From assembly GCA_025352665.1 (NCBI GenBank), contig JANXSM010000128.1, positions 38,039-102,038 on the forward strand: 64,000 nucleotides of DNA, given 5' to 3'. Position 1 is the first letter of the stretch. The number at the start of each line of letters is the position of its first letter. The position numbers and the translations under genes are program-made. Shown piece by piece: positions 54,716-63,790 of this stretch. This DNA comes from Rhodospirillales bacterium (GTDB taxonomy: Bacteria; Pseudomonadota; Alphaproteobacteria; Acetobacterales; Acetobacteraceae). Under the pieces are notes generated by a model, which did not search any database, had not been told where the DNA came from, and saw only the letters and a program-made list of their open reading frames with translations.

Positions 54716-56406
54716 TGCTGCAGAATGGTCAGCGAGTTGTTCCAGCTCCAGTAGATCACCAGGCCGGCCGGAAAGCTCGACAGCATGAAGGTGAAGATGA
54801 TGGGCATGAACTGGAATACCTTCGCCTGCACCGGGTCCGGCGGCGGCGGGTTCAGCTTCTGCTGGAAGAACATGGTGAAGCCCATGATCAACGGCCAGGC
54901 GCCCAGATGCAGGAAATGCGAGTAGATCGAGGGGTCGAACGGGATCAGCCCGAACAGGTTGAACACGTTGGTCGGATCGACCGCGGACAGGTCATGAATC
55001 CAGCCGAAGAACGGCGCATGCCGCATCTCGATGGTGACGAAGATCACCTTATACAGCGAGAAGAACACCGGGATCTGAATGACCATAGGCAGGCAGCCGC
55101 TGGCCGGGTTCACCTTCTCGGTCTTGTAAAGCTGCATCATCGCCGATTGCAGCTTCTGCGGCTCGTCCTTGTGCTGTTCCTTGAGCACCGCCATTTTCGG
55201 CGCCAGCAGCTTCATCTTGCTCATCGAGCGATAGGATTTATTGGCCAGCGGAAAGAACACCGCCTTGAGGCCCAGGGTGAACACAAGGATCGCCAGGCCG
55301 AAATTGCCAAGGATGCTGTTAAGCCAATCGATCGCGTAGAAAAACGGCTTGGTGATGAAGTAGAACCAGCCAAAATCCACTGCCTTGTCGAAATCGGGGA
55401 TCGGGCCGGCCGCGGCATAACGGTCGAGCAGATGCACTTCCTTGGCGCCGGCGAACAGCCGCGTGGACAGGCTGGCGTTGGCGCCAGGAGCGATGGTTTC
55501 AGGGTCCTTGGTGATGAAGTCGACCTGGTAGTGATCGCCGTGGTCATCGATATGGCGATAGGACACGACCGAAGGGATCTTCTGGTCCGGCACCAGCGCG
55601 GTCAGCCAATATTTGTCGGTGATCCCCGCCCAGCCGCCGTCTCCAGTGCTGTCGAACGCAAGGCCCGCCTTCTTTTCGCCGTCCTTCTTCGCGTCAGCGT
55701 ATTTCATCTCCTTCAGGCGACCGTCGAGCACCCCGATCAGGCCTTCGTGGAGGATGTAATAACCCGAGGTCACGGGCGTGTAGTCGCGGCGGATACGGGC
55801 AAACGGGTGAAGTGCCACCGGGGCGCCGCTGGAATTGGTCACTCGCTGATCGGCGGTGAACATGTAGTTGTCGTCCAGCCCGAGATCGATCGCGAAATCG
55901 AGGCCGGCGCCGTTGTTCCAGCTGAGCGTCAGCTTGCTGGTCGCCGAAAGCGTGCCCTGCGCGGCCCAAACCGTGTCGTTGCCTGGCAGTGCCGCGGTGG
56001 TGCCAGGCGCTCCGGTCCAGCCGAACTGCACGTAGTAAGGCTGGTCGCTGGTCCGCGGCTCGAGCAGGCGCACCAAAGGCGAATCGGGGGCGATTGTGTC
56101 GCGGTAGTCACGCAACACGAGATCGTCGATCCGCGCGCCGAGCAAATTGACGCTGCCCTCCAGCCGGGGGCCAACGAAGCGAACGCGTGGCGCGTCCTTC
56201 TCCACGTTGCCCTGGTCGACCAGCGGTGCCGCCTTGGCCGCCGCCTCTGGTGTGCCCGAGGTGGCCGGGTTGCTCGCCAGCACCGACCCGCTGGCAGGCG
56301 TGCTCGCCGAAGGCACCGGTGCCGGCGCCTTGGGCAGCAGGAACTGGAAGCCGAGCAGGATCGCAACCGAGACGACGATTGCGATCAACAGGCGTTTCTG
56401 GTCCAT
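54634..56406 (-). CDS. yidC: Membrane protein insertase YidC
   Basis: The 590-aa protein has an N-terminal helix (LLIAIVVSVAILLGFQFLLP), a large periplasmic beta-sandwich, and the conserved insertase core from about residue 365, including FPLANKSYRSMSKMKLLAPK with the groove Arg, NPASGCLPMVIQIPVFFSLY, and [20 protein letters not shown]. It inserts inner-membrane proteins with or without Sec. ATG 56406 overlaps the yidD stop (ATGA). Confidence 0.96.
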   Translation of the reverse strand: MDQKRLLIAIVVSVAILLGFQFLLPKAPAPVPSASTPASGSVLASNPATSGTPEAAAKAAPLVDQGNVEKDAPRVRFVGPRLEGSVNLLGARIDDLVLRDYRDTIAPDSPLVRLLEPRTSDQPYYVQFGWTGAPGTTAALPGNDTVWAAQGTLSATSKLTLSWNNGAGLDFAIDLGLDDNYMFTADQRVTNSSGAPVALHPFARIRRDYTPVTSGYYILHEGLIGVLDGRLKEMKYADAKKDGEKKAGLAFDSTGDGGWAGITDKYWLTALVPDQKIPSVVSYRHIDDHGDHYQVDFITKDPETIAPGANASLSTRLFAGAKEVHLLDRYAAAGPIPDFDKAVDFGWFYFITKPFFYAIDWLNSILGNFGLAILVFTLGLKAVFFPLANKSYRSMSKMKLLAPKMAVLKEQHKDEPQKLQSAMMQLYKTEKVNPASGCLPMVIQIPVFFSLYKVIFVTIEMRHAPFFGWIHDLSAVDPTNVFNLFGLIPFDPSIYSHFLHLGAWPLIMGFTMFFQQKLNPPPPDPVQAKVFQFMPIIFTFMLSSFPAGLVIYWSWNNSLTILQQWLIMRQTRLANPNAARVSGPAKVAKS

Positions 56407-56654
56407 CAGGGTGCCATCCGGCCTTGAGGAATGGGCGAAGGGACCGGATCGATCCCCCCGGGAGTCCACGGGTTACAACGAAGCACGCGCTTCAAAGCAA
56501 GTTGCGTGCCGTGCCACGCCCCATGCGTGTTCAACGCCTCGATCGCATAATGGCTGCAGCTCGGCTCAAATCGGCAATGCGCACCGATGATCGGCCGCAG
56601 CGTGAGTTGATACACGCGAACAGAACCCGCCAAAAGCTGCGACGACAAACTCAC
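56406..56654 (-). CDS. yidD: Membrane protein insertion efficiency factor YidD
   Basis: The 82-aa protein contains YQLTLRPIIGAHCRFEPSCS, HYAIEALNTHGAWHGTQLAL and RCNPWTPGGIDPVP, the conserved Cys-rich YidD signature. It is thought to assist YidC. The GTG start (56654) overlaps the rnpA stop as GTGA. Confidence 0.95.
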   Translation of the reverse strand: MSLSSQLLAGSVRVYQLTLRPIIGAHCRFEPSCSHYAIEALNTHGAWHGTQLALKRVLRCNPWTPGGIDPVPSPIPQGRMAP

Positions 56655-56998
56655 GCGACGCCCAGCTTCGACATTGCGCGCCGCAGATCGTCCTGCAGCG
56701 CCGCGAAGTTCCGGCCACGCGTCGTGTCACGCCCGATGAGAACCAGGTCCAGGCCCACCGGCGCCGCGTTATGCAGCACAAGTCGGGCCGCTTCCTTGAG
56801 CCGCCGACGCGTGCGGTTGCGCACCACCGCGTTGCCGACCTTCTTGGTGACGGTAAAGCCGATCCGCAGCGGCTGCTGGTCGGAACGCAGCAGGGCCTGC
56901 AGAACCAGGCCGTGCACCGCAGCCTTGCGACCCTTCGAGGCCGCTCGCAGGAACTCGGCCCGCTTTTTCAACCGCTGCAGCCGGGGCGCCGTCACCAC
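56651..56998 (-). CDS. rnpA: Ribonuclease P protein component
   Basis: The 115-aa basic protein binds the RNase P RNA for tRNA 5' processing. RLKKRAEFLRAASKGRKAAV at the start and the conserved helix VGNAVVRNRTRRRLKEAARL with the RNR motif are diagnostic. GTG 56998 is used; GTG 56995 is also possible. rpmH lies 16 bp upstream. Confidence 0.95.
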   Translation of the reverse strand: MVTAPRLQRLKKRAEFLRAASKGRKAAVHGLVLQALLRSDQQPLRIGFTVTKKVGNAVVRNRTRRRLKEAARLVLHNAAPVGLDLVLIGRDTTRGRNFAALQDDLRRAMSKLGVA

Positions 56999-57014
56999 GT
57001 GCGGCGACCGCGTG

Positions 57015-57149
57015 TCAGGCGGAGAGCTTCGCGCGACCCTTGGCGCGGCGATTGGCCAGCACCTTGCGGCCGCCGACGGTGGACATGCGAGCGCGAAATC
57101 CGTGGCGACGCTTGCGGACGAGTTTGGACGGCTGATACGTGCGCTTCAC
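57015..57149 (-). CDS. rpmH: 50S ribosomal protein L34
   Basis: The 44-aa product [20 protein letters not shown] and onward is unmistakably L34, with the RHGFRARM and [13 protein letters not shown] segments. The start is GTG 57149, with GGAG seven bases upstream; the first residue is read as Met. It leads the rpmH-rnpA-yidD-yidC-engB set, with the promoter expected in 57150-57354. Confidence 0.97.
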   Translation of the reverse strand: MKRTYQPSKLVRKRRHGFRARMSTVGGRKVLANRRAKGRAKLSA

Positions 57150-57354
57150 GACGGCACTCCGAAAACAAAAAAGTTGGCGCGAGATCCAAAAGACCAGACC
57201 ACGCGTTTGCACATGGGCCTTCGTTCAAGGTCCAGCGCAGGGGCTGGCTTATACGAGTGCCGTGGCGTCTGCGTCAACATCAACCAGCCGCCGGTGATTG
57301 CCGGGCCGCATCCATTGGGTCATTTTAGTGGCTGACGACCACAGGAAACGGCGC

Positions 57355-57537
57355 ATGGACGAATCGACACTGCGCAAGCTGAGCCACGATCTTCGCGGCA
57401 TCCTCTCTCCCGCGATGATGGTCGCCGAGCGTCTGCAGAACAGCGCCGATCCCGCCACCAGCCGCGCCGGCACCATCATCCTCGAGTCGCTGGACCGCGC
57501 CGTCGCCGTCATCGGCGAAGCCACCGACCGGGCCTAG
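57355..57537 (+). CDS. Orphan 60-aa histidine-kinase DHp-like protein
   Basis: ATG 57355 follows ACAGGAAACG. The 60-aa product has LRKLSHDLRGILSPAMMVAE, which looks like the H-box of a histidine kinase dimerisation/phosphotransfer helix, and a second helix (RAGTIILESLDRAVAVIGEA). The ATP-binding domain is missing. It could be a stand-alone His phosphotransfer protein, a remnant, or a kinase inhibitor. It is divergent from rpmH and followed at once by a large inverted-repeat element, so truncation by insertion is possible. Confidence 0.55.
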   Translation: MDESTLRKLSHDLRGILSPAMMVAERLQNSADPATSRAGTIILESLDRAVAVIGEATDRA

Positions 57538-57541
57538 CCAA

Positions 57542-57804
57542 GGTGTCCGGCTGCGCCGGAAGGGCCTTCGGCCTGACCAGGGCCTCCGCCCTGGACCCGC
57601 CAGAGGCGATGCCTCTGGACTCCACTCGTTTAAGGCATGTCTCTGAGTGGGGGGTCACACCCGCGGGTCGTGCCAGCGCGCGGGTATGACCCCCTCCCCA
57701 CTCAGAGACCCGCTTCAATGAACCGGGTTCAGGGGCTCCGCCCCTGATAGGTCCAGGACGAAGTCCTGGTCAGGCCGAAGGCCCTTCCGGCGCAGCCGGA
57801 CACC
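57542..57804. repeat. 263-bp element with perfect 40-bp inverted ends
   Basis: Bases 57542-57581 are the exact reverse complement of 57765-57804. Inside are further hairpins, including CTCTGAGTGGGG (57641-57652) against CCCCACTCAGAG (57696-57707), and the short GGGCCTCCGCCC-like and GAGGCGATGCCTC foldbacks. No open frame fills it. It lies between the DHp-like gene and the end of rodA. It resembles a miniature transposable element or a highly structured RNA; no transposase is present. Confidence 0.8.
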
Positions 57805-57815
57805 CCGGGCGGGGG

Positions 57816-58967
57816 TCACCCCTCGTCGCGACCGTCGCCGAACTCCACGTCTCGGTGGACATGCACGCTCATAAGCAATCCGAAGCCGATCATGACGGTG
57901 ATCATTGCGGTGCCTCCGTGGCTGACCAGCGGCAGCGGCACGCCGCCCACCGGTATTGCGCCAGTGACCATGGCCACGTTCACCAAAACATAAAGAAAGA
58001 AATTCATACTGACGCCAAGCGCCACCAGCCGCCCAAACTGGTGGCGACATCGCAGTGCCATCAACATGCCGCCGACGACGATAAGGCAGAGCAGGCCGAG
58101 CAACGCCAAGCCGCCGACCAGGCCGAATTCCTCACCGAGCATCGTAAAGATGAAGTCCGTTTGCTTCTCTGGCAGAAAGTTGAGATGGCCCTGGGTTCCC
58201 TGCAGGAACCCTTTGCCCCACATGCCGCCCGACCCCAGCGCGATCTTGGACTGGATGATGTTGTAGCCGGCCCCCAGCGGATCGCTCTCCGGATTGAGGA
58301 AGGTGGTGATCCGCGCACGCTGGTAGTCGTGCAGGTGTGTGTAGGCAACCGGTGCGGCCAACGCCACGCCGGCGACAACCAGCCCCACCTTCCACCATCT
58401 GACACCGGCACCGAGGAAGATGGTTGCCCCCACCACCGCCGTGATCAGGGCGGTGCCGAGATTGGGCTCCTTGAGAATGAGCCCAACCGGAACCAGCACG
58501 GCAAGCGTTGGTGGAATCAGGAACAGGGGATTGCCCATTCGCTCCCACGAGGCTCTATGAAACCAAGACGCCAGCACCAGGATCAGCGCGATCTTCATGA
58601 GCTCGCTCGGCTGCCACTGCATGCCGCCAAGGTCGATCCAGCGCTGCGCACCCTTGCCCACGTGGCCCATCTTCAGCACCAGCACCAGCAGCACCACGGC
58701 TCCGGCATAGCCCAGCCAAGCGGTGCGGGCGATAAAGCGGATGTCCACGAGAGCGATCGACAGCATCAGCGTCAGGCCGAAACCGAACCGCAGGATGTGG
58801 CGCGACGCATAAGGCTCGGCCGACCCGCCGGCCGCCGAATACAGCGCCACGTATCCCACGGCCGCCAAGGTGCAAAGCAGCAGCACATAGATCCAGCTGA
58901 TCTGCCACAGTTTGCTGGTGAGACCGAACGAGGTCTCCCGGATCAGCCGGCGTTCCATCACGCTCAT
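57816..58967 (-). CDS. rodA: Rod shape-determining protein RodA
   Basis: The 383-aa membrane protein belongs to the SEDS glycosyltransferases that polymerise peptidoglycan for elongation. Characteristic segments are GVGKGAQRW-like GHVGKGAQRWIDLGGMQWQP, LILKEPNLGTALI, PLGAGYNIIQSKIALGSGG and VPLPLVSHGGTAM. About ten helices are present. ATG 58967 overlaps the mrdA stop by four bases; it works in complex with that PBP2. Confidence 0.95.
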   Translation of the reverse strand: MSVMERRLIRETSFGLTSKLWQISWIYVLLLCTLAAVGYVALYSAAGGSAEPYASRHILRFGFGLTLMLSIALVDIRFIARTAWLGYAGAVVLLVLVLKMGHVGKGAQRWIDLGGMQWQPSELMKIALILVLASWFHRASWERMGNPLFLIPPTLAVLVPVGLILKEPNLGTALITAVVGATIFLGAGVRWWKVGLVVAGVALAAPVAYTHLHDYQRARITTFLNPESDPLGAGYNIIQSKIALGSGGMWGKGFLQGTQGHLNFLPEKQTDFIFTMLGEEFGLVGGLALLGLLCLIVVGGMLMALRCRHQFGRLVALGVSMNFFLYVLVNVAMVTGAIPVGGVPLPLVSHGGTAMITVMIGFGLLMSVHVHRDVEFGDGRDEG

Positions 58968-60829
58968 GAGCGATTTCCCTCGGCCACACGTTGCGGAGGC
59001 ACGTCATGCCGGCCTGCGGGATCGCGAGTCAGCACGTCGGTCATGATGTCACGTGCGATCGGCGCCGCGGCGGCCGCACCGGCGTTGCCGTGCTCAACCA
59101 CCAGCGCCATGGCGTAGCGCGGCGCGTCATAGGGGGCGAAGGCGACGAACAATGCGTTCGGCCGCAGCTCCCAAGGCTGATTTTCGGATTTATAGCCATG
59201 CTCGCGCTGTTCGCGGGTCACGTTGCGCACCTGCGCCGAGCCGGTCTTGCCGGCCATCTGGAACCCAGGCATGGCCAGCTTGGCGAGCGGCGCCGAGCCT
59301 CCCTGCTCATTCACCACCGCCCACATGCCCTCGCGGATGGCGTGCAGCGCACGTTCCGACACCCCCATGCTCGGCCAGTCCTCGGCCTTCGCCCCATGCG
59401 CGAGGCTGCCGCCCATCGTGCGGGTCAGATGCGGCTGCACGGCCCGTCCGGTCGCCATGCGCGCCGCCATCGTGGCCAGCGACAGCGGTGTCAGCTGCAT
59501 ATAGCCTTGGCCGATACCGCTCACGATGGTGTCGCCGATGTTCCACGCCTTGCCCTGCGCGATGCGCCAGCCGCGGGTTGGCATGAACCCCGTGCGCGTG
59601 CCCGGCAGCTCGATGTCAAGCGGCACGGCGAGGCCGAAGCGGTTCGCCATGGCGGCGATCCGGTCGATGCCAGTGCGGCGCGCCACCTCATAAAAATAGA
59701 CGTCACAGCTATTTTTGATACCAGCACGCAAATCCATGCTGCCGTGACCGTATTTGCTCCAGCAGTGATAGCGCCGGTCGCCGAAATCGAGGTAACCGGG
59801 GCAGTTCACAGTGTCGAACGGCGTGATCGCCTTCGCCTCCAGCCCCGCCATCGCCACCACGATCTTGAAGGTCGACCCCGGCGCATAAAGCCCTGAAGCC
59901 GCCTTGTTGATCAGCGGCGCGCGGCGGTTGCGCGTCCATTCCAGCCACTGCGCCTGGGAGACACCGGAATTGAACAGGCTGGGATCGAAGGACGGATTGG
60001 TGACCATGGCGAGCACCTCGCCATTGCGGGCGTCCATCACCACGGCCGAGGCGCTTTCGTCACCGATCCGGGCGATAACCGATTTCTGCAGCTCGGAATC
60101 GATGGTCAGGCCGATGTCCTGGCCCGGCGTGCCCTCCTGTCGGTCGAGTTCGCGGATAACTCGGCCGACCGCATTGACCTCGAGCTGCACAGCCCCGGCG
60201 CGGCCGCGCAGCGGCAGGTCATGGAACTTCTCCACCCCGGCACGGCCGACGCGCATGCCCGGCAAGGCGAACATCGTGTCCTCCGCCACGTCGGTGTCGT
60301 TCGGGGGGGCGACGTAGCCGACGATATGGGCCAGGGCCGGCCCCAGCGGATACTGCCTTGTGGTGCCGACATCGACGAGAATGCCCGGCAGATCCGGCGC
60401 GTTCACCTCGATGCTGGCCATGTCCTCCCAGGACAGGAACTCGCGGACGGTGACAGGAATGAACCGGCGATGGCGACGCAGTTCGCGTTCGATCCGCGCC
60501 CGCTCATGATCCGCCAAGGGCACGATGCGAGAGAAATTCTCCAGCGTGGCCGAGACATCGCCGGTCTGCTCGGCGATCAGCAGGGCGCGCCAGTTCAACC
60601 GGTTGCCGGCCACGGAAACGCCGAAACGGTCGAACAACCGCCCACGCGGCGGCGCGATCAGCCGCGCCGACACGCGGTTGGTCTCGGCGAGCGTGGCGTA
60701 TCGCGCGCCTTCGACCACCTGAACCTGGTACAGCTTGGCACCCAGCGCACCCAGGGCTGCAATCTGTGCGCCCCCGATCAGCAGGGCCCGACGGGTGAAT
60801 ACGCCGGTGCGTTTGGTCTCGCGTTTCAT
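58964..60829 (-). CDS. mrdA: Penicillin-binding protein 2
   Basis: The 621-aa transpeptidase has an N-terminal membrane anchor (ALLIGGAQIAALGALGAKLY), a pedestal domain starting at RLIAPPRGRLFDRFGVSVAG, and a transpeptidase domain with Ser319-x-x-Lys322 (GSTFKI), SCD at 374-376 and KTG in AGKTGSAQV. It cross-links peptidoglycan for lateral wall growth together with RodA. ATG 60829 overlaps the mreD stop (ATGA). Confidence 0.95.
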   Translation of the reverse strand: MKRETKRTGVFTRRALLIGGAQIAALGALGAKLYQVQVVEGARYATLAETNRVSARLIAPPRGRLFDRFGVSVAGNRLNWRALLIAEQTGDVSATLENFSRIVPLADHERARIERELRRHRRFIPVTVREFLSWEDMASIEVNAPDLPGILVDVGTTRQYPLGPALAHIVGYVAPPNDTDVAEDTMFALPGMRVGRAGVEKFHDLPLRGRAGAVQLEVNAVGRVIRELDRQEGTPGQDIGLTIDSELQKSVIARIGDESASAVVMDARNGEVLAMVTNPSFDPSLFNSGVSQAQWLEWTRNRRAPLINKAASGLYAPGSTFKIVVAMAGLEAKAITPFDTVNCPGYLDFGDRRYHCWSKYGHGSMDLRAGIKNSCDVYFYEVARRTGIDRIAAMANRFGLAVPLDIELPGTRTGFMPTRGWRIAQGKAWNIGDTIVSGIGQGYMQLTPLSLATMAARMATGRAVQPHLTRTMGGSLAHGAKAEDWPSMGVSERALHAIREGMWAVVNEQGGSAPLAKLAMPGFQMAGKTGSAQVRNVTREQREHGYKSENQPWELRPNALFVAFAPYDAPRYAMALVVEHGNAGAAAAAPIARDIMTDVLTRDPAGRHDVPPQRVAEGNRS

Positions 60830-61377
60830 GCGTGTTCCGGCTCTGCGAGGGTCTGGTGCGCATGGGTGAACATCACCGCGAGCAATGGGTAGACGCCCAC
60901 ACCCAGGGCGGCCTGAAAGAATGCCGGCGCCGGCGGCAGCAGCCGGAAGGTCATCATCGACGTCAGCGCCCATTCCAGGCCTGCGGCGCCACTGGCGATA
61001 CCCACGAAGCACAGCCACACCAGCATGAAACCGAGCTGCGTCAGCACACGCCGCCAGTGCAGCGCCAGGCCGTGCACCAGAAGCAGCGTCAACACGCTCA
61101 CGCCCGGAGGTGCGTAGCCGAGCAGATCAGCCAGCAGGCCAAGCAGGAAAACCGCTGCCGGCGGCATCGAGGCCGGGCGAAACAGCGACCAGAAGAAAAC
61201 GCAGGACAGGGCGATGGTCGCTTGCAACTCCGCCTGGCCCGGCAATCCCAGCGGTGCCGACGTTGCCAGCAGCAGCAGGGCTGCGACGGAGGCGGGAAAG
61301 CTGCGTCGCGCCGCCATGTCCAACCGGCGCCACAGGCTGGGCCTGGGCCGGATTCCCGGCAGGCGCTCGGTGCTCAC
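60826..61377 (-). CDS. mreD: Rod shape-determining protein MreD
   Basis: The 183-aa protein has five to six hydrophobic helices, with SCVFFWSLFRPASMPPAAVF and LLADLLGYAPPGVSVLTLLL, typical of MreD of the elongasome. It starts at GTG 61377 overlapping the mreC stop (GTGA) and its own stop overlaps mrdA, so the whole block from mreC to rodA is translationally linked. Confidence 0.9.
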   Translation of the reverse strand: MSTERLPGIRPRPSLWRRLDMAARRSFPASVAALLLLATSAPLGLPGQAELQATIALSCVFFWSLFRPASMPPAAVFLLGLLADLLGYAPPGVSVLTLLLVHGLALHWRRVLTQLGFMLVWLCFVGIASGAAGLEWALTSMMTFRLLPPAPAFFQAALGVGVYPLLAVMFTHAHQTLAEPEHA

Positions 61378-62249
61378 TTCCGGCGCTCGGCATTGCGCGC
61401 GACGGAGGCCTCCGGCGGCAACACGCCGCGGAGCCCGTAATCGAACAGCCGCACCACCTCCAGCCGGTCGAGCCGAGCCAGGGGCACCACTTCAGCCACG
61501 TTGTTGGCTGTGTAATGCACGGTTCCGACCGGCAGGCCAGCGGGGAACGCATTGGCCTCGGCACTCGTCACCACTCGCTCGCCCTCGGCCGGCGTAACGC
61601 CTTCCGGCCAGAACATCAGGCGCGGCCGCGCGCCATTGGTGCCGGACAGCATCGCCCGGGCGCGACTGCCTTCCAGGATGACGGGAATGCGGCTGTTCAT
61701 GTCGGTCAGCAGCAGCACCCGGGCGGACCGCTCGCCAAGTTCTGTCACGCGCCCCACCAGCCCGCGATCGTCAAGCGCGATCTGGCCCTTGACGATGCTG
61801 TGGTTGGGACCGGCCGACAGCAGCACGGCGCGGGCATACACGCCGCCGGCATCGGCCACCACGCGGGCGGTCAGATAGCTCGGCGTCGGGTCCGGCACCC
61901 AGTGCAGATTGGCCTTGAGCGTCGTGTTCTCGGCATCCAGCGCCAGGGCGACCGACTGCCAGCGCCGCAGTCGCTCGTTTTCCTCCCGCAACCGGGTATT
62001 GTCTTCATAGATGGTCAACATCCGCCGGGCATTGTCGATGGCATTGCGGGTATTGGCCAACGGTTCGGCCAGCAGGCCATAGATCGGCGCCAGCGCATCG
62101 GCGAGCGCCATACGGGCTCGCTCGGCCAGCAGCGCGTCCGCCTTGCCGAGCAGCATGAGCCCGAACGCGGCTGCGATCAGCACCGGCAAGGTCAGTTTGG
62201 CGAGCGCCTGGCGGACCGGGATGGACAGCCGGATCAAGGTATCGGGCAC
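61374..62249 (-). CDS. mreC: Rod shape-determining protein MreC
   Basis: The 291-aa protein has an N-terminal membrane helix (LTLPVLIAAAFGLMLLGKAD), a coiled coil near residues 70-108 (EDNTRLREENERLRRWQ), and the MreC beta-barrel region (GGVYARAVLLSAGPNHSIVK, DDRGLVGRVTELGE, GLPVGTVHYTANN). It links MreB to PBP2 in the periplasm. Start GTG 62249 has AGAGG almost touching it; a TTG four codons in is an alternative. A 201-bp gap with a repeat separates it from mreB. Confidence 0.92.
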   Translation of the reverse strand: MPDTLIRLSIPVRQALAKLTLPVLIAAAFGLMLLGKADALLAERARMALADALAPIYGLLAEPLANTRNAIDNARRMLTIYEDNTRLREENERLRRWQSVALALDAENTTLKANLHWVPDPTPSYLTARVVADAGGVYARAVLLSAGPNHSIVKGQIALDDRGLVGRVTELGERSARVLLLTDMNSRIPVILEGSRARAMLSGTNGARPRLMFWPEGVTPAEGERVVTSAEANAFPAGLPVGTVHYTANNVAEVVPLARLDRLEVVRLFDYGLRGVLPPEASVARNAERRK

Positions 62250-62334
62250 CCTCTAGAAATAGGTCACGGTCTCAGCGACATGCATCTGGCCGAACAGACT
62301 AGCGCCTCGCGCGCTCAGAGTCCGCAGCGATCTT

Positions 62335-62439
62335 TAGAGCGTGCTGACCGAAGGTGGAATCACCAAAAGGTCTGAATCACGCGACGAAACAAAGAGCTGA
62401 ATCGGGATGACGTCGTCTGTCAGACGTCATCCCGATCTA
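62335..62439. repeat. TA-bounded palindromic repeat, copy F
   Basis: TAGAGCGTGCTGACCGAAGG, GTGGAATCACCAAAAGGTCTGAATCACGCG and GACGAAACAAAGAGCT are shared with copies C and D. A perfect 14-bp hairpin ATCGGGATGACGTC (62401-62414)/GACGTCATCCCGAT (62423-62436) closes the loop GTCTGTCA. It sits inside the mreB-mreC intergenic gap and may reduce read-through. Confidence 0.85.
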
Positions 62440-62450
62440 GCGACGCGATT

Positions 62451-63497
<1,047 letters not shown>

Positions 63498-63790
63498 TCA
63501 AGGAACCTTCCGGGGGATCGACACGAGACGCGGGCTTAGCCCCCAGCTTACAGTCCGGCAAGGGGTGAACCGGCAGCGCCCCGGCTTGATCAATGAACCG
63601 GCGTAGCCAATAGCCGCGAGAAGGTGGCGATGTTGCGCCTCTCGTGATGCTTGCTAGCCCGAAAAACCAATCGCCGCTGTGGCGAGATCGGCCAGGCGTC
63701 CGTCTGGCGAAACACCACGAGCCAGACGGACGTATCGACAAAACTCAGGCAGTTGCTGACCCACTCGACCAGGGCGATCAACGCATCGTC
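63498..63790. other. Upstream region of mreB, no gene supported
   Basis: Between mreB and the IS end I see no convincing gene. Frames of 60-90 codons exist on the minus strand but lack ribosome-binding sites and family features. The region should hold the mreB promoter. It contains a 12-bp perfect inverted repeat at 63697-63732. Confidence 0.5.
63697..63732. terminator. 12-bp perfect hairpin upstream of mreB
   Basis: CGTCCGTCTGGC (63697-63708) and GCCAGACGGACG (63721-63732) pair perfectly around a 12-base loop. Terminator, attenuator and operator are all possible; no T-run follows. Confidence 0.4.

Noticed and set aside
3717..62439. Regularly spaced repeats as a CRISPR array
   Set aside because: The copies are many kilobases apart, palindromic and intergenic. 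There are no spacers and no cas genes.
63590..63781. A 63-codon minus-strand frame between mreB and the IS end
   Set aside because: No ribosome-binding site, no family resemblance, and it contains a perfect hairpin. More likely non-coding.
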